NCBI RefSeq assembly: GCF_029846715.1
Contig: NZ_JARVWW010000019.1
Span: forward strand, 103,828-167,827
Direction: 5' to 3'
From: Bradyrhizobium nivariense
GTDB taxonomy: Bacteria; Pseudomonadota; Alphaproteobacteria; Rhizobiales; Xanthobacteraceae
DNA length: 64,000 nucleotides
Part shown: positions 53,906-61,792 of the stretch, in pieces
How the letters are laid out: every line of letters begins with the position of its first letter
How positions within the stretch are numbered: position 1 is the stretch's first letter
Translations under genes and position numbers: made by a program
The notes under the pieces: generated by a model
The model's input: the letters and a program-made list of their open reading frames with translations, nothing else
Database searches by the model: none
What the model was told of the DNA's origin: nothing

Positions 53906-54112
53906 CTACGTAGGCGCCCGCAATTCGCTTTGAAACCAAGCCAAGGTATCAGCCGATCTCATCGGGTCCACCAGGTCGACCGCGATCTGATCGACGAAAT
54001 CGCAAGCGGGACATTCGAGGGTATGAATGTCAAAACCGGCGGGGCCGGGTGTGATGCGCGCCAGCATCGTCGTTGCCTGGCATTTAGGACAGGATGTTCG
54101 CTGAATGGTCAT
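53906..54112 (-). CDS. Small CxxC protein
   Basis: A 68-aa protein with two cysteine pairs (SCPKCQATTML and ECPACDFVD) forming a likely zinc ribbon, and a C-terminal acidic/Ala part (MRSADTLAWFQSELRAP). Small proteins of this form are numerous in bradyrhizobial genomes as far as I recall. ATG at 54112. No function known. Confidence 0.7.
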   Translation of the reverse strand: MTIQRTSCPKCQATTMLARITPGPAGFDIHTLECPACDFVDQIAVDLVDPMRSADTLAWFQSELRAPT

Positions 54113-54250
54113 GAGGCTCGCCCGGGTCCGGCGGGAGCGCGATACTCTCAGTCACCGATGGATGCCAATGGGAGGCGGTGATGGGCCATCATAGAACCGC
54201 AAGCTCTGCCGCGCCTGGTCAATTTTGACCACCGCCCAAATTAAGGGCCG

Positions 54251-54442
54251 CTATCCCAAACTTGATCTTTCACAGATCGATTCATATTTCATCGGCCCAC
54301 GTCCTCGCGCCGGCTTCAGCGAGGCCAGCGCGCTTTCCAGCAGCGAGCGCACCCGCGCTGTATCGCCCGATTTCACGACCGCCGGGTCGAGATAGAGTTC
54401 AAAGTCCGCGGGCTGCCCTAGCGGCCCGCCACAGTCGGCGCG
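54251..54442 (-). pseudogene. Possible gene remnant (no start)
   Basis: A 63-residue open frame without a start codon that reads like the C-terminus of a real protein: FELYLDPAVVKSGDTARVR then SLLESALASLKPARG. Codon use is coding-like. It is bounded upstream by a stop at 54443-54445. The rest of 54113-54584 holds nothing else I can support. See also the remnant at 55.83 kb that shares the LYLDPA coding stretch. Confidence 0.35.
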
Positions 54443-54584
54443 TCAGCACGCCTGCCATTTTCTTTCGAGGATGACAGGTGCGCGGCTTCGCAACGAGCCG
54501 CCAAGCCACACGAATGACAAACGCTTGAGCTAGATCAAGCGACCTTGGTGCAGATTAAGCTGACCTCCATGAAGGGCCAACATC

Positions 54585-55820
54585 ATGGTATCGCGCATGG
54601 GCGTCACCGGCAGACTGCTGTTCGTTTCGATGATCGCGTTCGGGTCGCTCGGCGCGATGTCGCAGCAACATGCCGAGCAATCGGCGAGCGACAAGGAAAT
54701 CCGCATCGGCAATGTCATGCCGTATTCGGGACCGCTGTCCGAATTCGGCGCCATCGGCCAGGCGGAAGCCGCCTATTTCGACATGGTCAACGCGCGTGGC
54801 GGCATCAACGGCCGCAAGATCCGTTTCATCACGCGCGACGACAATTCCGATCCGACGACCGCGCTGGAGCTGACGCGCAATCTGGTCGAGACGGACGACG
54901 TGCACCTGATGTTCGGCTCGTTCGGCACCCCCGGCAATATCGCCGCGCGCTGGTATCTGAACGAGAAGAAGATCCCGCAGCTGTTCGTCGCATCCGGCGA
55001 CGAGGAGCTGAGCCAGGCCAAGGCGTTTCCCTGGACCATGGGCTGGCAGCCGTCGTTCCGGTCGGAGGGGCGCATCTACGCCAACTACATCCAGGCCTAT
55101 TATCCCAGGAAGAAGATCGTGGTGCTCTGGCAGAACGACCAGTTCGGACGCGCGCTCCTCAAGGGCATCGAGGAAGGTCTTGGCGATCTGAACCGCCTCA
55201 TCCTCGTCGACATTGCCTTCGACATAGCCGATGAACATCTCGACGGGCACGTCTCGATCCTCAAGCGCGCCGGCGCCGATATTTTCGTCTTTCTCGGCGT
55301 GCCGTCGACGGCGTCCAAGGTGATCAAGCTGGCGGCGTCGTTGAAATGGCGCCCGGTCTTCATCGTCAACGATGCCTCCGCGTCGATCGCCAATGCGATG
55401 GCGCCCGCAGGCCTGGAGAATTCGGCCGGCGTGATCTCGGCAGCCTTTCTGAAGGATCCGAGCGATCCCGCATGGAAAGACGATCCTGCCATGAAGGACT
55501 GGTTCGCCTTCATGGACAAGTACCATCACGTCGAAAGCACCAACAACAGCGCCGCGCTCTACGGCTACGCCGCGGCCGAGGCGCTGACGCAGGTGCTGAA
55601 GCAATGCGGCGACGATTTTTCGCGCGAGAACATCATGCGCCAGGCAGCTTCGCTGAGGAGTTATCAGCCGTCCCTCGCGCTGCCCAACATCAGGATGAAC
55701 ACCTCGCCGAACAGCTATCTGCCGATCAGGCAGATGCGGCTGGTCCAGTTCGACGGCCGCTCCTGGCAGCCATTTGGGGATGTGATCGAAACCGCCTTCA
55801 CGGAAGGCGCGGCGCGGTGA
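54585..55820 (+). CDS. Branched-chain amino-acid type ABC substrate-binding protein
   Basis: A 411-aa periplasmic binding protein of the Leu/Ile/Val (Peripla_BP_6) family. Signal-like N-terminus (LLFVSMIAFGSLGAMS), IRIGNVMPYSGPLSEFGAIG, FDMVNARGGINGRKIRF, VHLMFGSFGTPGN and IVVLWQNDQFGRALLKG. Similar orphan genes are usual in bradyrhizobia, where many such proteins lack adjacent permeases. It is flanked by two minus-strand gene remnants with an 18-base near-identical direct repeat. Ligand unknown. Confidence 0.9.
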   Translation: MVSRMGVTGRLLFVSMIAFGSLGAMSQQHAEQSASDKEIRIGNVMPYSGPLSEFGAIGQAEAAYFDMVNARGGINGRKIRFITRDDNSDPTTALELTRNLVETDDVHLMFGSFGTPGNIAARWYLNEKKIPQLFVASGDEELSQAKAFPWTMGWQPSFRSEGRIYANYIQAYYPRKKIVVLWQNDQFGRALLKGIEEGLGDLNRLILVDIAFDIADEHLDGHVSILKRAGADIFVFLGVPSTASKVIKLAASLKWRPVFIVNDASASIANAMAPAGLENSAGVISAAFLKDPSDPAWKDDPAMKDWFAFMDKYHHVESTNNSAALYGYAAAEALTQVLKQCGDDFSRENIMRQAASLRSYQPSLALPNIRMNTSPNSYLPIRQMRLVQFDGRSWQPFGDVIETAFTEGAAR

Positions 55821-55826
55821 GCCGGC

Positions 55827-55955
55827 TCACGCCGGATCGAGATAGAGCGCCAGGCCCGGCGCCCGCTCGGTGATGAGCCCGCTTCGCTCCGCCGCCGCAT
55901 CGTTCAACGCGTCGACCGGGTAGGGAATGATTCGCGGCTGATGCCCTTCATCGCA
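55827..55955 (-). pseudogene. Possible gene remnant (C-terminal piece)
   Basis: About 40 codons reading GHQPRIIPYPVDALNDAAAE then RSGLITERAPGLALYLDPA and a stop (55827-55829), with no start or upstream continuation that makes sense. It has the look of a truncated C-terminus. The CTCTATCTCGATCCGGCG stretch coding LYLDPA matches the remnant at 54.4 kb in 17 of 18 bases. Confidence 0.35.
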
Positions 55956-56050
55956 ACCCCATATTATGGGAGTCGCCGCAGGCAGCTTTTCGTTTCACAA
56001 TGGAGTTTAAAATCGGCATCATCGTGTACCTGCGCCGCCCGGAGACCCCC

Positions 56051-57142
56051 ATGACCGAAACCATCCGTATCAAACGATTCGCCGCGCGCCCCGTGATCGT
56101 GCCGATGAACCTGCCGCTTAAAACCTCGACCGGGGCTGTCGCAAAGGCGCCGCTGGTGCTGATCGACTGCGAGACCGACCAGGGCGTGCGGGGGCACGCC
56201 TATCTGTTCTCGATCACACCCTCGGCCTTGAAGCCGCTGACGGCGATGGTCATGGAAATGTCGGAGCTCGTCGCCGGCGACGAGCTGCTGCCGTTCGAGA
56301 TCGAGCGCAAGTTGACCCAGCGCTTCACGCTGCTGGGGCTCGCCGGCCTGCAGCGGATGGCGCAATCCGGCATCGACATGGCGGCATGGGACGCGCTCGC
56401 CCGCAGCAGAGGCCTGCCGCTGGCGCGGCTGCTCGGCGGCGCGCCGAAGCCGGTCAAGGCCTACAATTCGAAGGGGCTCGGCATCATGCCGGCGGGTGCC
56501 GCGGTGGAGGAAGCCCACAAGCTGCTGGCTGAGGGCTTTCAGGCCGCAAAGATCCGCGTCGGCCGCCCCGATGCGCGGGAAGACCTGAAGGTGGTGCGCG
56601 CGGTGCGCAAGGCCGTCGGCGACGATGTGACATTGATGTGCGACTACAACCAGGCGCTGACGGTGACCGAAGCCATTCGCCGCGGCGAGATGCTCGACGA
56701 TGAGGGTCTGACCTGGATCGAGGAGCCGATTCGTCACGACGACTATTCCGGCTGCGCCCGCATCGCGGATGCGCTGCGCACCCCGGTCCAGATCGGCGAG
56801 AATTTCGACAGCGCGTTCGCGATGCAATCCGCGCTGTTGGCGGAAGCCTGCGACTACGTGATGCCTGATGTGCAGCGCATCGGCGGCGTCAGCGGCTGGC
56901 TGCGCGCCGCTGCGCTGGCGCACGCCGCCGGCATCGAGATGTCGACGCACCTGTTCTCGGAAGTCAGCGCGCATCTGCTCTGCGTAACGCCCACCGCGCA
57001 TTGGCTGGAATATGTCGACTGGGCCGACGCGGTGCTGGCGACGCGTTTGCAGATCAAGGACGGTTTTGCGCTGCCGAGCGAGGAGCCCGGCAACGGGATT
57101 GCGTGGGACGAAGCGGCGGTGAAGAAGTATCTGGTCGGGTGA
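56051..57142 (+). CDS. Mandelate racemase/muconate lactonizing enzyme family protein
   Basis: A 363-aa enolase-superfamily enzyme that abstracts the alpha-proton of a carboxylate. Metal ligands in CDYNQAL, WIEEPI and QIGENF; the catalytic His in MSTHLFSEVSAHLL as in mandelate racemase. The KxK motif reads AKIRVGRP, with Arg for the second Lys. ATG at 56051 follows GGAGACCCCC; the longer frame from 56000 is not used. The reaction (racemase, dehydratase or cycloisomerase) cannot be fixed. Lone transcription unit as far as seen. Confidence 0.9.
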   Translation: MTETIRIKRFAARPVIVPMNLPLKTSTGAVAKAPLVLIDCETDQGVRGHAYLFSITPSALKPLTAMVMEMSELVAGDELLPFEIERKLTQRFTLLGLAGLQRMAQSGIDMAAWDALARSRGLPLARLLGGAPKPVKAYNSKGLGIMPAGAAVEEAHKLLAEGFQAAKIRVGRPDAREDLKVVRAVRKAVGDDVTLMCDYNQALTVTEAIRRGEMLDDEGLTWIEEPIRHDDYSGCARIADALRTPVQIGENFDSAFAMQSALLAEACDYVMPDVQRIGGVSGWLRAAALAHAAGIEMSTHLFSEVSAHLLCVTPTAHWLEYVDWADAVLATRLQIKDGFALPSEEPGNGIAWDEAAVKKYLVG

Positions 57143-57211
57143 TCGGCGAGACACGCGCGCGAGCGCGCTTAGATTGTTGCGCCGATGGGGCAAGCGGACT
57201 ATCGATGCCCC

Positions 57212-57679
57212 ATGACCACATGGCGGCCTCACGAGCACATCCGCGTCGTCGCGATCGGCCTGCACTGGCGGGACGGGCGCCTGCTGGCGGCCGAGGTGCG
57301 CGACGATGCGGGGCGGATCAAGGGCGTGCGTCCGCTCGGCGGCGAGATCGAGTTCGGCGAAGGCTGGCGGGCGGCCCTGGCGCGGGAATTCAATGAAGAG
57401 CTCGGCATCGACGTCACAATCACCGGCGAGCCGTTGATGATGGAGAACATCTTCGCGCACGAAGGAGCGACCGGACACGAAGTGATGTTCATCGTGGAGG
57501 TCGCATTTCCGGACGGCGCCTTCAGCGGCCGGGACCGCATCGATTTCCGCGAGGATAACGGCGAGCCGATCGTTGCGCGCTGGTTCGACCTCGCCGATCT
57601 CGATGTCGAGGGCGGACCGAGCCTTTATCCGACCGGGTTGAAGGACTTGCTGCTCGCGCCGAAGAGCACGTCCACCTGA
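57212..57679 (+). CDS. Nudix hydrolase
   Basis: A 155-aa Nudix pyrophosphohydrolase. The box GGEIEFGEGWRAALAREFNE followed by ELGI fits Gx5Ex7REUxEExGU. Hydrolyses a nucleoside diphosphate linked to another group, or acts as a house-cleaning enzyme. ATG at 57212 (MTTWRPHEHIRVV) is preferred over 57185. Convergent with the small secreted-protein gene (7-base gap). Confidence 0.9.
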   Translation: MTTWRPHEHIRVVAIGLHWRDGRLLAAEVRDDAGRIKGVRPLGGEIEFGEGWRAALAREFNEELGIDVTITGEPLMMENIFAHEGATGHEVMFIVEVAFPDGAFSGRDRIDFREDNGEPIVARWFDLADLDVEGGPSLYPTGLKDLLLAPKSTST

Positions 57680-57686
57680 CAGGGCG

Positions 57687-57938
57687 CTACCACGCCCCCG
57701 CGCCCGGGACCTTCTTGCGCACCGCCATGCGCTGGATCCAGATGCAGCGACGGACAGACCTGCTGGAGCGACCGACGGCGGATATCCCCTCGCCAGCCTG
57801 AAGCAGCGGCACCACGGTCTGGCGCAGCTCACGGCAGCGCTGGAGCTCGGCCTGCCAGTCGACGATCGCGGCGTCCGCGCGTGACGCCATCAGCGCCAGC
57901 ACCGCCACGGCAAGACAGCTCGCGCGCGTCATTCGCAT
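57687..57938 (-). CDS. Small exported hypothetical protein
   Basis: An 83-aa protein with a signal peptide (MTRASCLAVAVLALMASRADA) and a basic C-terminal part (VRRCIWIQRMAVRKKVPG). ATG at 57938 with GTGGGGA just before. It starts 7 bases after the ATC-hydrolase gene on the same strand, so it is in its operon. No family recognised. Confidence 0.6.
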   Translation of the reverse strand: MRMTRASCLAVAVLALMASRADAAIVDWQAELQRCRELRQTVVPLLQAGEGISAVGRSSRSVRRCIWIQRMAVRKKVPGAGAW

Positions 57939-57945
57939 TTCCCCA

Positions 57946-58416
57946 CTATGATCCGCCTGCATCGCGCCGGTAGCGGAAATTGCAATGATCGGCGCCTTGC
58001 ATGATGGTCTGCGTCCGCGTGAGCTTGACGTCGGAGCCAAAACCCTCCGCGGTCGCGAAGTCGGCGGTGCAGATCAGGAGAAAGCCGAGCTCCGGCTCGC
58101 CGAGCGCCTTGTAGAACTCGGCGTAGGCGCATCGCTTCACGTCGAATGCGAAGACGTCCGCGGTCTGCTCGACGACGTCATAGGCGAGCGCGTCGTCACG
58201 GGCATAGGTCTGGAAGGCGGACGACACCGCCTCGCCGAGATCGGTCCCGTTCTTGGCTTTCCAGAATTCCTCGCCGAAGCCGCGATAGAGATCGCCGAGC
58301 GCCTTGCGCACCAGCGCGTTGGCGCGCACCTCGCCGAGCTCGGTCTGCAACGCCTTGACCAGCGGCACCAGCACCTGCGCCTGGATCTTTGCTTGCTCGA
58401 TGACGGAAATGCTCAT
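57946..58416 (-). CDS. L-2-amino-thiazoline-4-carboxylate hydrolase family protein
   Basis: A 156-aa protein of the ATC_hydrolase family, named for the enzyme that opens the thiazoline ring in L-cysteine formation from DL-ATC. Family motif stretch: VKRCAYAEFYKALGEPELGF, LICTADFATAEGF, LTRTQTIMQGADHCNFRY with the conserved Cys/His near the end. Many family members have other roles, so activity on ATC is not assured. Followed by a small secreted-protein gene. Confidence 0.83.
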   Translation of the reverse strand: MSISVIEQAKIQAQVLVPLVKALQTELGEVRANALVRKALGDLYRGFGEEFWKAKNGTDLGEAVSSAFQTYARDDALAYDVVEQTADVFAFDVKRCAYAEFYKALGEPELGFLLICTADFATAEGFGSDVKLTRTQTIMQGADHCNFRYRRDAGGS

Positions 58417-58670
58417 GGGCAGCCTCTCGTCTCAGGCGGCATCGTGGCCCGGATGCCATCCGGACTAAGTGACACCACGAGACGATAACCCAACTTGACG
58501 CCGGCGGCGAGAGTTTGCCCGTTACGTCCCGCGGCATCCGACGGCCTGAACCAACGCATCCGTGATGCAGCTGTGAGCTCTGATCGCGCGATCCTGAAAA
58601 ATCGGCGAAGCGATCAATGGTATGACAACCAACATTCAAAATGCCAGCCGGCAAACGACGAGAGGTGAAC

Positions 58671-59195
58671 ATGATCCGTCCCAGGAAGCCTTTGGCCGGC
58701 GCCGGGCCACGACCGTTTGCACGACGGCACCATCTTGCCGCGATGACCGCAGCGTTGTGTTTCGCCGCAACGTTCTGGCCGGTCGGACCTGCGCTGGCGA
58801 CGGCAAATGATGCCGAGGCGCGAACCATCTTCGAGAAATTCATTGCCGCGCAGAATGCGCATAACGCGGACGATGTGAAAGCCATGCTCTGGAATTCGCC
58901 GAGCACGCTGTTGTTTGCGAGAGGCATCGAGACCAGAGGCCGTGATGCGGTCGCCGACCGCTTCAAGGCGTATTACGAAGGGACCTGGCAACTCGAACCC
59001 GACATGTCGAAGTTCCACGTCGCCGTAATCTCGAACGAGGTCATGCAGATCCTCGTCCCCATCGTTTTCACGCGAGGCCTTCCGGGCAAGCCACCCCAAC
59101 AAAATACGTTTCTGATCAGCCAGACCTACGTCCAGGATGCGGACGGCTGGCACGTCGCCGCCATCCTTCCGGTCGCAAACACGGAACTGAAATAG
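58671..59195 (+). CDS. Exported SnoaL/NTF2-like (DUF4440-type) protein
   Basis: A 174-aa protein. A basic N-terminus and hydrophobic segment (LAAMTAALCFAATFWPVG, cut near ALA-TA) precede an NTF2-like domain: DAEARTIFEKFIAAQNAHNA, DDVKAMLWNSPSTLLFARG and the final QDADGWHVAAILPV strand. ATG at 58671 has AGAGGTGA upstream. Catalytic residues for this fold vary; no reaction is assigned. Confidence 0.8.
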   Translation: MIRPRKPLAGAGPRPFARRHHLAAMTAALCFAATFWPVGPALATANDAEARTIFEKFIAAQNAHNADDVKAMLWNSPSTLLFARGIETRGRDAVADRFKAYYEGTWQLEPDMSKFHVAVISNEVMQILVPIVFTRGLPGKPPQQNTFLISQTYVQDADGWHVAAILPVANTELK

Positions 59196-59293
59196 GGGGA
59201 TTTGGCGGCGGTGTTTCGGCTGAGGAGGCTGCCGCTCCAGTCCGTCTACGCTCTTCGAGCTACGCCGGACACGCTTCGCCGCAATGAGATTGG

Positions 59294-59480
59294 TGGCTTG
59301 CCTAGCCGTAGCTCGCGGCGGCAGCCCGCCTGCGCCCTTTGGGCTTCGGCGTGGCATCCTTCTCTCGGCTATCGCGAGCGAAGGACATGGCTTGCCGAGC
59401 CGTAGCTCGCGGAGAAAAGCCCGCCTGCGCCCGTTGGGCTTCGGCGCGGCATCCTTCTCTCGGCTATCGCGAGCGAAGGA
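59294..59480. repeat. 94-bp tandem duplication next to tRNA-Val
   Basis: Unit 1 spans 59294-59387 and unit 2 59388-59480. Both open with TGGCTTGCC(T/G)AGCCGTAGC and end in ATCCTTCTCTCGGCTATCGC followed by GAGCGAAGGA; differences are concentrated in the middle. The array ends one base before the 3' end of tRNA-Val. No gene is seen in the whole 59196-59480 spacer. Confidence 0.85.
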
Positions 59481-59555
59481 TGGTGGGCGCGACAGGGATC
59501 GAACCTGTGACCCCTACCATGTCAAGGTAGTGCTCTCCCGCTGAGCTACGCGCCC
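59481..59555 (-). tRNA. tRNA-Val (anticodon GAC)
   Basis: 75-base tRNA on the minus strand with encoded CCA. Acceptor stem GGGCGCG/CGCGCCC, D-arm GCTC-AGCGGGA-GAGC, anticodon stem CTACC/GGTAG with loop TTGACAT (anticodon GAC, reads GUC/GUU valine codons), T-arm ACAGG-TTCGATC-CCTGT. Every stem pairs fully. Confidence 0.97.
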
Positions 59556-59628
59556 TAGATGTCGTCTAGATCGGGTCGGGTCCCTATAACGGCTCAGGGG
59601 AGCCGGCGCAAGGACGGAACGGGGCGAT

Positions 59629-59988
59629 TTAGGCCGCCAGCATCTTGTTCACTTCGCTGACCAATTCGCGCAGATGCACGGGCTTGGACAGCACCTTGGC
59701 GTTCTTGGGGGCGTCCGAATCCGAGTTCAGGGCGACCGCGGCGAAGCCGGTGATGAACATGATCTTGATGTCGGGGTCGAGTTCCGAGGCCCGGCGGGCG
59801 AGCTCGATGCCGTCCATCTCCGGCATCACGATGTCGGTGAGCAGCATCTCGAACGGCTCTTCCCGCAGCCGCTGATAGGCGGCCATGCCGTTGTCGTGGG
59901 ATGAAACCTGAAAACCGGCGTTTTCCAGCGCCTTGACCAGGAAACGGCGCATGTCGTTGTCGTCTTCGGCGAGCAGGATCTTTGGCAT
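59629..59988 (-). CDS. cpdR: CpdR-type single-domain response regulator
   Basis: A 119-aa receiver domain. Acidic pocket AEDD, phospho-acceptor Asp in LLTDIVMPEMDG, FITGFAA with the switch Thr, and LSKPVHLREL with the Lys. In Caulobacter and rhizobia CpdR, controlled by the CckA phosphorelay, recruits ClpXP for cell-cycle proteolysis. ATG at 59988 (MPKILLAEDD) matches CpdR. Divergent from the N-formylglutamate amidohydrolase gene across a 351-base spacer with a long palindrome. Confidence 0.92.
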   Translation of the reverse strand: MPKILLAEDDNDMRRFLVKALENAGFQVSSHDNGMAAYQRLREEPFEMLLTDIVMPEMDGIELARRASELDPDIKIMFITGFAAVALNSDSDAPKNAKVLSKPVHLRELVSEVNKMLAA

Positions 59989-60041
59989 GGCGGAAACGTC
60001 GAATCCCCAGAGGATTTCAGCAGAGGTCACTAAGCCCGACG

Positions 60042-60074
60042 GAGGGTAAATTTGGGGTGAAAATCTTTACCCTC
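60042..60074. promoter_or_regulatory. 33-bp palindrome upstream of cpdR
   Basis: GAGGGTAAA (60042-60050) and TTTACCCTC (60066-60074) with a 15-base AT-rich centre, 54 bases upstream of the cpdR start. It may be a regulator site or a promoter element of cpdR. The rest of the spacer 59989-60339 shows no gene; its right end has a direct repeat CGAAGCCTGAGAA (60306-60318, 60326-60338) touching the next start codon. Confidence 0.5.
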
Positions 60075-60339
60075 GGCAGCTCGCGCTGCCAGGCTCTTGT
60101 GAACCGGAATACGGCACGAATCAATCGAGCCGTACCTGCCGATCCCCACCTCGCTGCCCGCAGGGTTAAGACATGTTCCAGCGCAGATCACATCTTTTCG
60201 CTTGGCAGGATGGTTGCGATTCCGGACAATGAGGACACATAAGAGCCGCTCGAATGGCCGAATCAATTCGCCAAGGCGTTTGCCGGATCTGGCGGCGCCA
60301 GGGGGCGAAGCCTGAGAACAAGGGACGAAGCCTGAGAAG

Positions 60340-61230
60340 ATGACACGGTTTGACGGCGACATGTCGCCAGCCTTCGAGATCGTGGAGCCCGCGCAATGGC
60401 GCGCGCCTGTTATCTTCAACTCGCCCCATTCCGGCTCGACCTATCCGGACGGATTCCTCAGCGCCTCCAGGATCGACCTGCCGACGCTGCGGCGTTCCGA
60501 AGATTCCTTCATGGACGAGTTGATCGGCCATCTGAGCGAGCGCGGCTTTCCGACCGTGCGGGTCAACTTTCCGCGCTCCTATGTCGACGTCAATCGCGAG
60601 CCCTATGAGCTCGATCCCAGGATGTTCACAGGGCGCCTGCCGAGCTTTGCCAATACCCGCTCGATGCGGGTTGCCGGAGGGCTCGGCACCATTCCGCGCG
60701 TGGTCGGCGACGGCCAGGAGATCTATCGCGACCGCATCCTGGTCGACGATGCGCTGGCGCGGATCGAGACGCTCTACAAGCCCTACCATCGCGCGTTGCG
60801 CCGGCTGATCAACAAGGTGCACCAGATGTTCGGCACCGTGATGCTGGTCGACTGCCACTCGATGCCCTCGGTCGGCGTCTCCCGCGACGAGCCGCGGCGG
60901 CCCGACATCGTGATCGGCGACCGCTACGGCACGAGCTGCACGCCGCTGCTGCCCGACAGGGTCGAGGAGACCATGACGGGCCTCGGCTATTCGATCGGCC
61001 GTAACAAGCCCTATGCCGGCGGCTTCATCACCGAGCATTACGGCAACCCGGCCAGCGGCCTGCACGCCGTGCAGCTCGAGTTCAACCGCGCGATCTACAT
61101 GGACGAGCGGCGGCGCGAGCGCAGTCCGCGCTTTGCGCAGGTGGCGTCGGACTTCGGCGTGCTCGCCGACGTGCTGGCGACCACGATCCCGTTCGGCGAT
61201 CTCGGCCCGTTCCAGGCCGCGGCGGAATAG
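60340..61230 (+). CDS. N-formylglutamate amidohydrolase family protein
   Basis: A 296-aa zinc enzyme of the FGase family, which splits N-formylglutamate to glutamate and formate (last step of a histidine-breakdown route). Typical: VIFNSPHSGSTYP, VNFPRSYVDVNREPYELDPRMF, LVDCHSMPS and FITEHYGNPASGLHAVQLEF. The ATG at 60340 directly follows a 20-base tandem repeat (CGAAGCCTGAGAA twice), so the leader is unusual and another start (60361) cannot be excluded. The neighbourhood with cpdR and hisN is, as I recall, conserved in Rhizobiales. Confidence 0.9.
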   Translation: MTRFDGDMSPAFEIVEPAQWRAPVIFNSPHSGSTYPDGFLSASRIDLPTLRRSEDSFMDELIGHLSERGFPTVRVNFPRSYVDVNREPYELDPRMFTGRLPSFANTRSMRVAGGLGTIPRVVGDGQEIYRDRILVDDALARIETLYKPYHRALRRLINKVHQMFGTVMLVDCHSMPSVGVSRDEPRRPDIVIGDRYGTSCTPLLPDRVEETMTGLGYSIGRNKPYAGGFITEHYGNPASGLHAVQLEFNRAIYMDERRRERSPRFAQVASDFGVLADVLATTIPFGDLGPFQAAAE

Positions 61231-61319
61231 GCCAAAGCTTTCTACGTACGATCCGTCGTGAGCGATTGGTGCGAGCAGGTTTTCTTCGCTTCGCATCCGA
61301 GCGCGCGCGAAAACGAAAA

Positions 61320-61367
61320 CACGGGCTCAAAGAAACACGGGCTCAAAGAAGCACAGGCTCAAAGAAA
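61320..61367. repeat. Three 16-bp tandem repeats beside small RNA terminator
   Basis: CACGGGCTCAAAGAAA (61320-61335), CACGGGCTCAAAGAAG (61336-61351) and CACAGGCTCAAAGAAA (61352-61367). The array touches the A-run that encodes the U-tail of the small RNA on the other strand. Confidence 0.85.
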
Positions 61368-61453
61368 AAAGGGCCGCTTCTGATGAAGAAGCGGCCCAAG
61401 TCTAGGGAGGAAACGCCCAAGGAGGGCAGCGGTAACGCAGAACGCTACCGCAC
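61365..61453 (-). ncRNA. mmgR: MmgR/suhB (alpha-r8)-type small RNA
   Basis: On the minus strand a short structured stretch without a reading frame: hairpin GCCC-TCCTT-GGGC, an unpaired TTTCCTCCCT (matching the conserved unpaired motif I recall for rhizobial MmgR RNAs), then a strong terminator with a T6 tail. A promoter-like CTTGCG (61489-61484) and GCATAT (61466-61461), 17 apart, puts the 5' end near 61453. Rfam family suhB is named for its place near an inositol-monophosphatase gene, and such a gene (hisN) is 340 bases away. Ends are estimates; in Sinorhizobium MmgR affects polyhydroxybutyrate storage. The remaining 61454-61792 is AT-richer and has no gene I can support. Confidence 0.75.
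61371..61397 (-). terminator. Rho-independent terminator of the small RNA
   Basis: Perfect 10-bp stem GGGCCGCTTC/GAAGCGGCCC with a 7-base loop; on the minus strand it is followed by TTTTTTCTTT. Forms the 3' end of the MmgR-type RNA. For the rightward transcript of the amidohydrolase gene it could act as a hairpin without U-tail. Confidence 0.85.
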
Positions 61454-61792
61454 CGCAACAATATGCGGCCGCGACGCACAAAGCGCAAGGGCTTTTGAGC
61501 CGTTTCCCATGCAAAACACACATGGCTCAGTTGCTTCCAGGGAAACCCAGATTCAGTTTCTTTGATAAGGAATTTCAATGGGTTGATAGTCATTTGCATA
61601 CGAACGAGGCATGTTCGGAACTAAGCATTCAACTCAATGATCGATATTTGGCCAGCTTATGGCTCATCTGGGGCAGGCCGGGCTCGGCATCCAAAATACC
61701 AGGGCGCAAACGCAAGACAACGCTGCACGATCCTTCCGATTTGAGCTAGGCAGGAGCGAGCTTCACCCGACTTTCGCTTTTGAGGATACGCC

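Noticed and set aside
54262..54474. 70-codon plus-strand frame
   Set aside because: Ala/Arg/Pro/Ser-rich product; the minus strand reading at the same place looks more like protein (remnant at 54251-54442).
55964..57832. 622-codon minus-strand frame opposite the enolase-superfamily and Nudix genes
   Set aside because: No recognisable domain, crosses two well-supported genes on the other strand.
59294..59480. Tandem 94-bp units as a CRISPR array
   Set aside because: Two units only, units directly abut with no unique spacers, no cas genes in the window.
61320..61367. Three 16-bp repeats as a CRISPR or iteron array
   Set aside because: No spacers between units, no replication initiator gene nearby; sits at a small RNA terminator.
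61495..61749. 84-codon plus-strand frame between the small RNA and hisN
   Set aside because: No ribosome site, composition unlike a gene, region is AT-richer upstream DNA holding the small RNA promoter.
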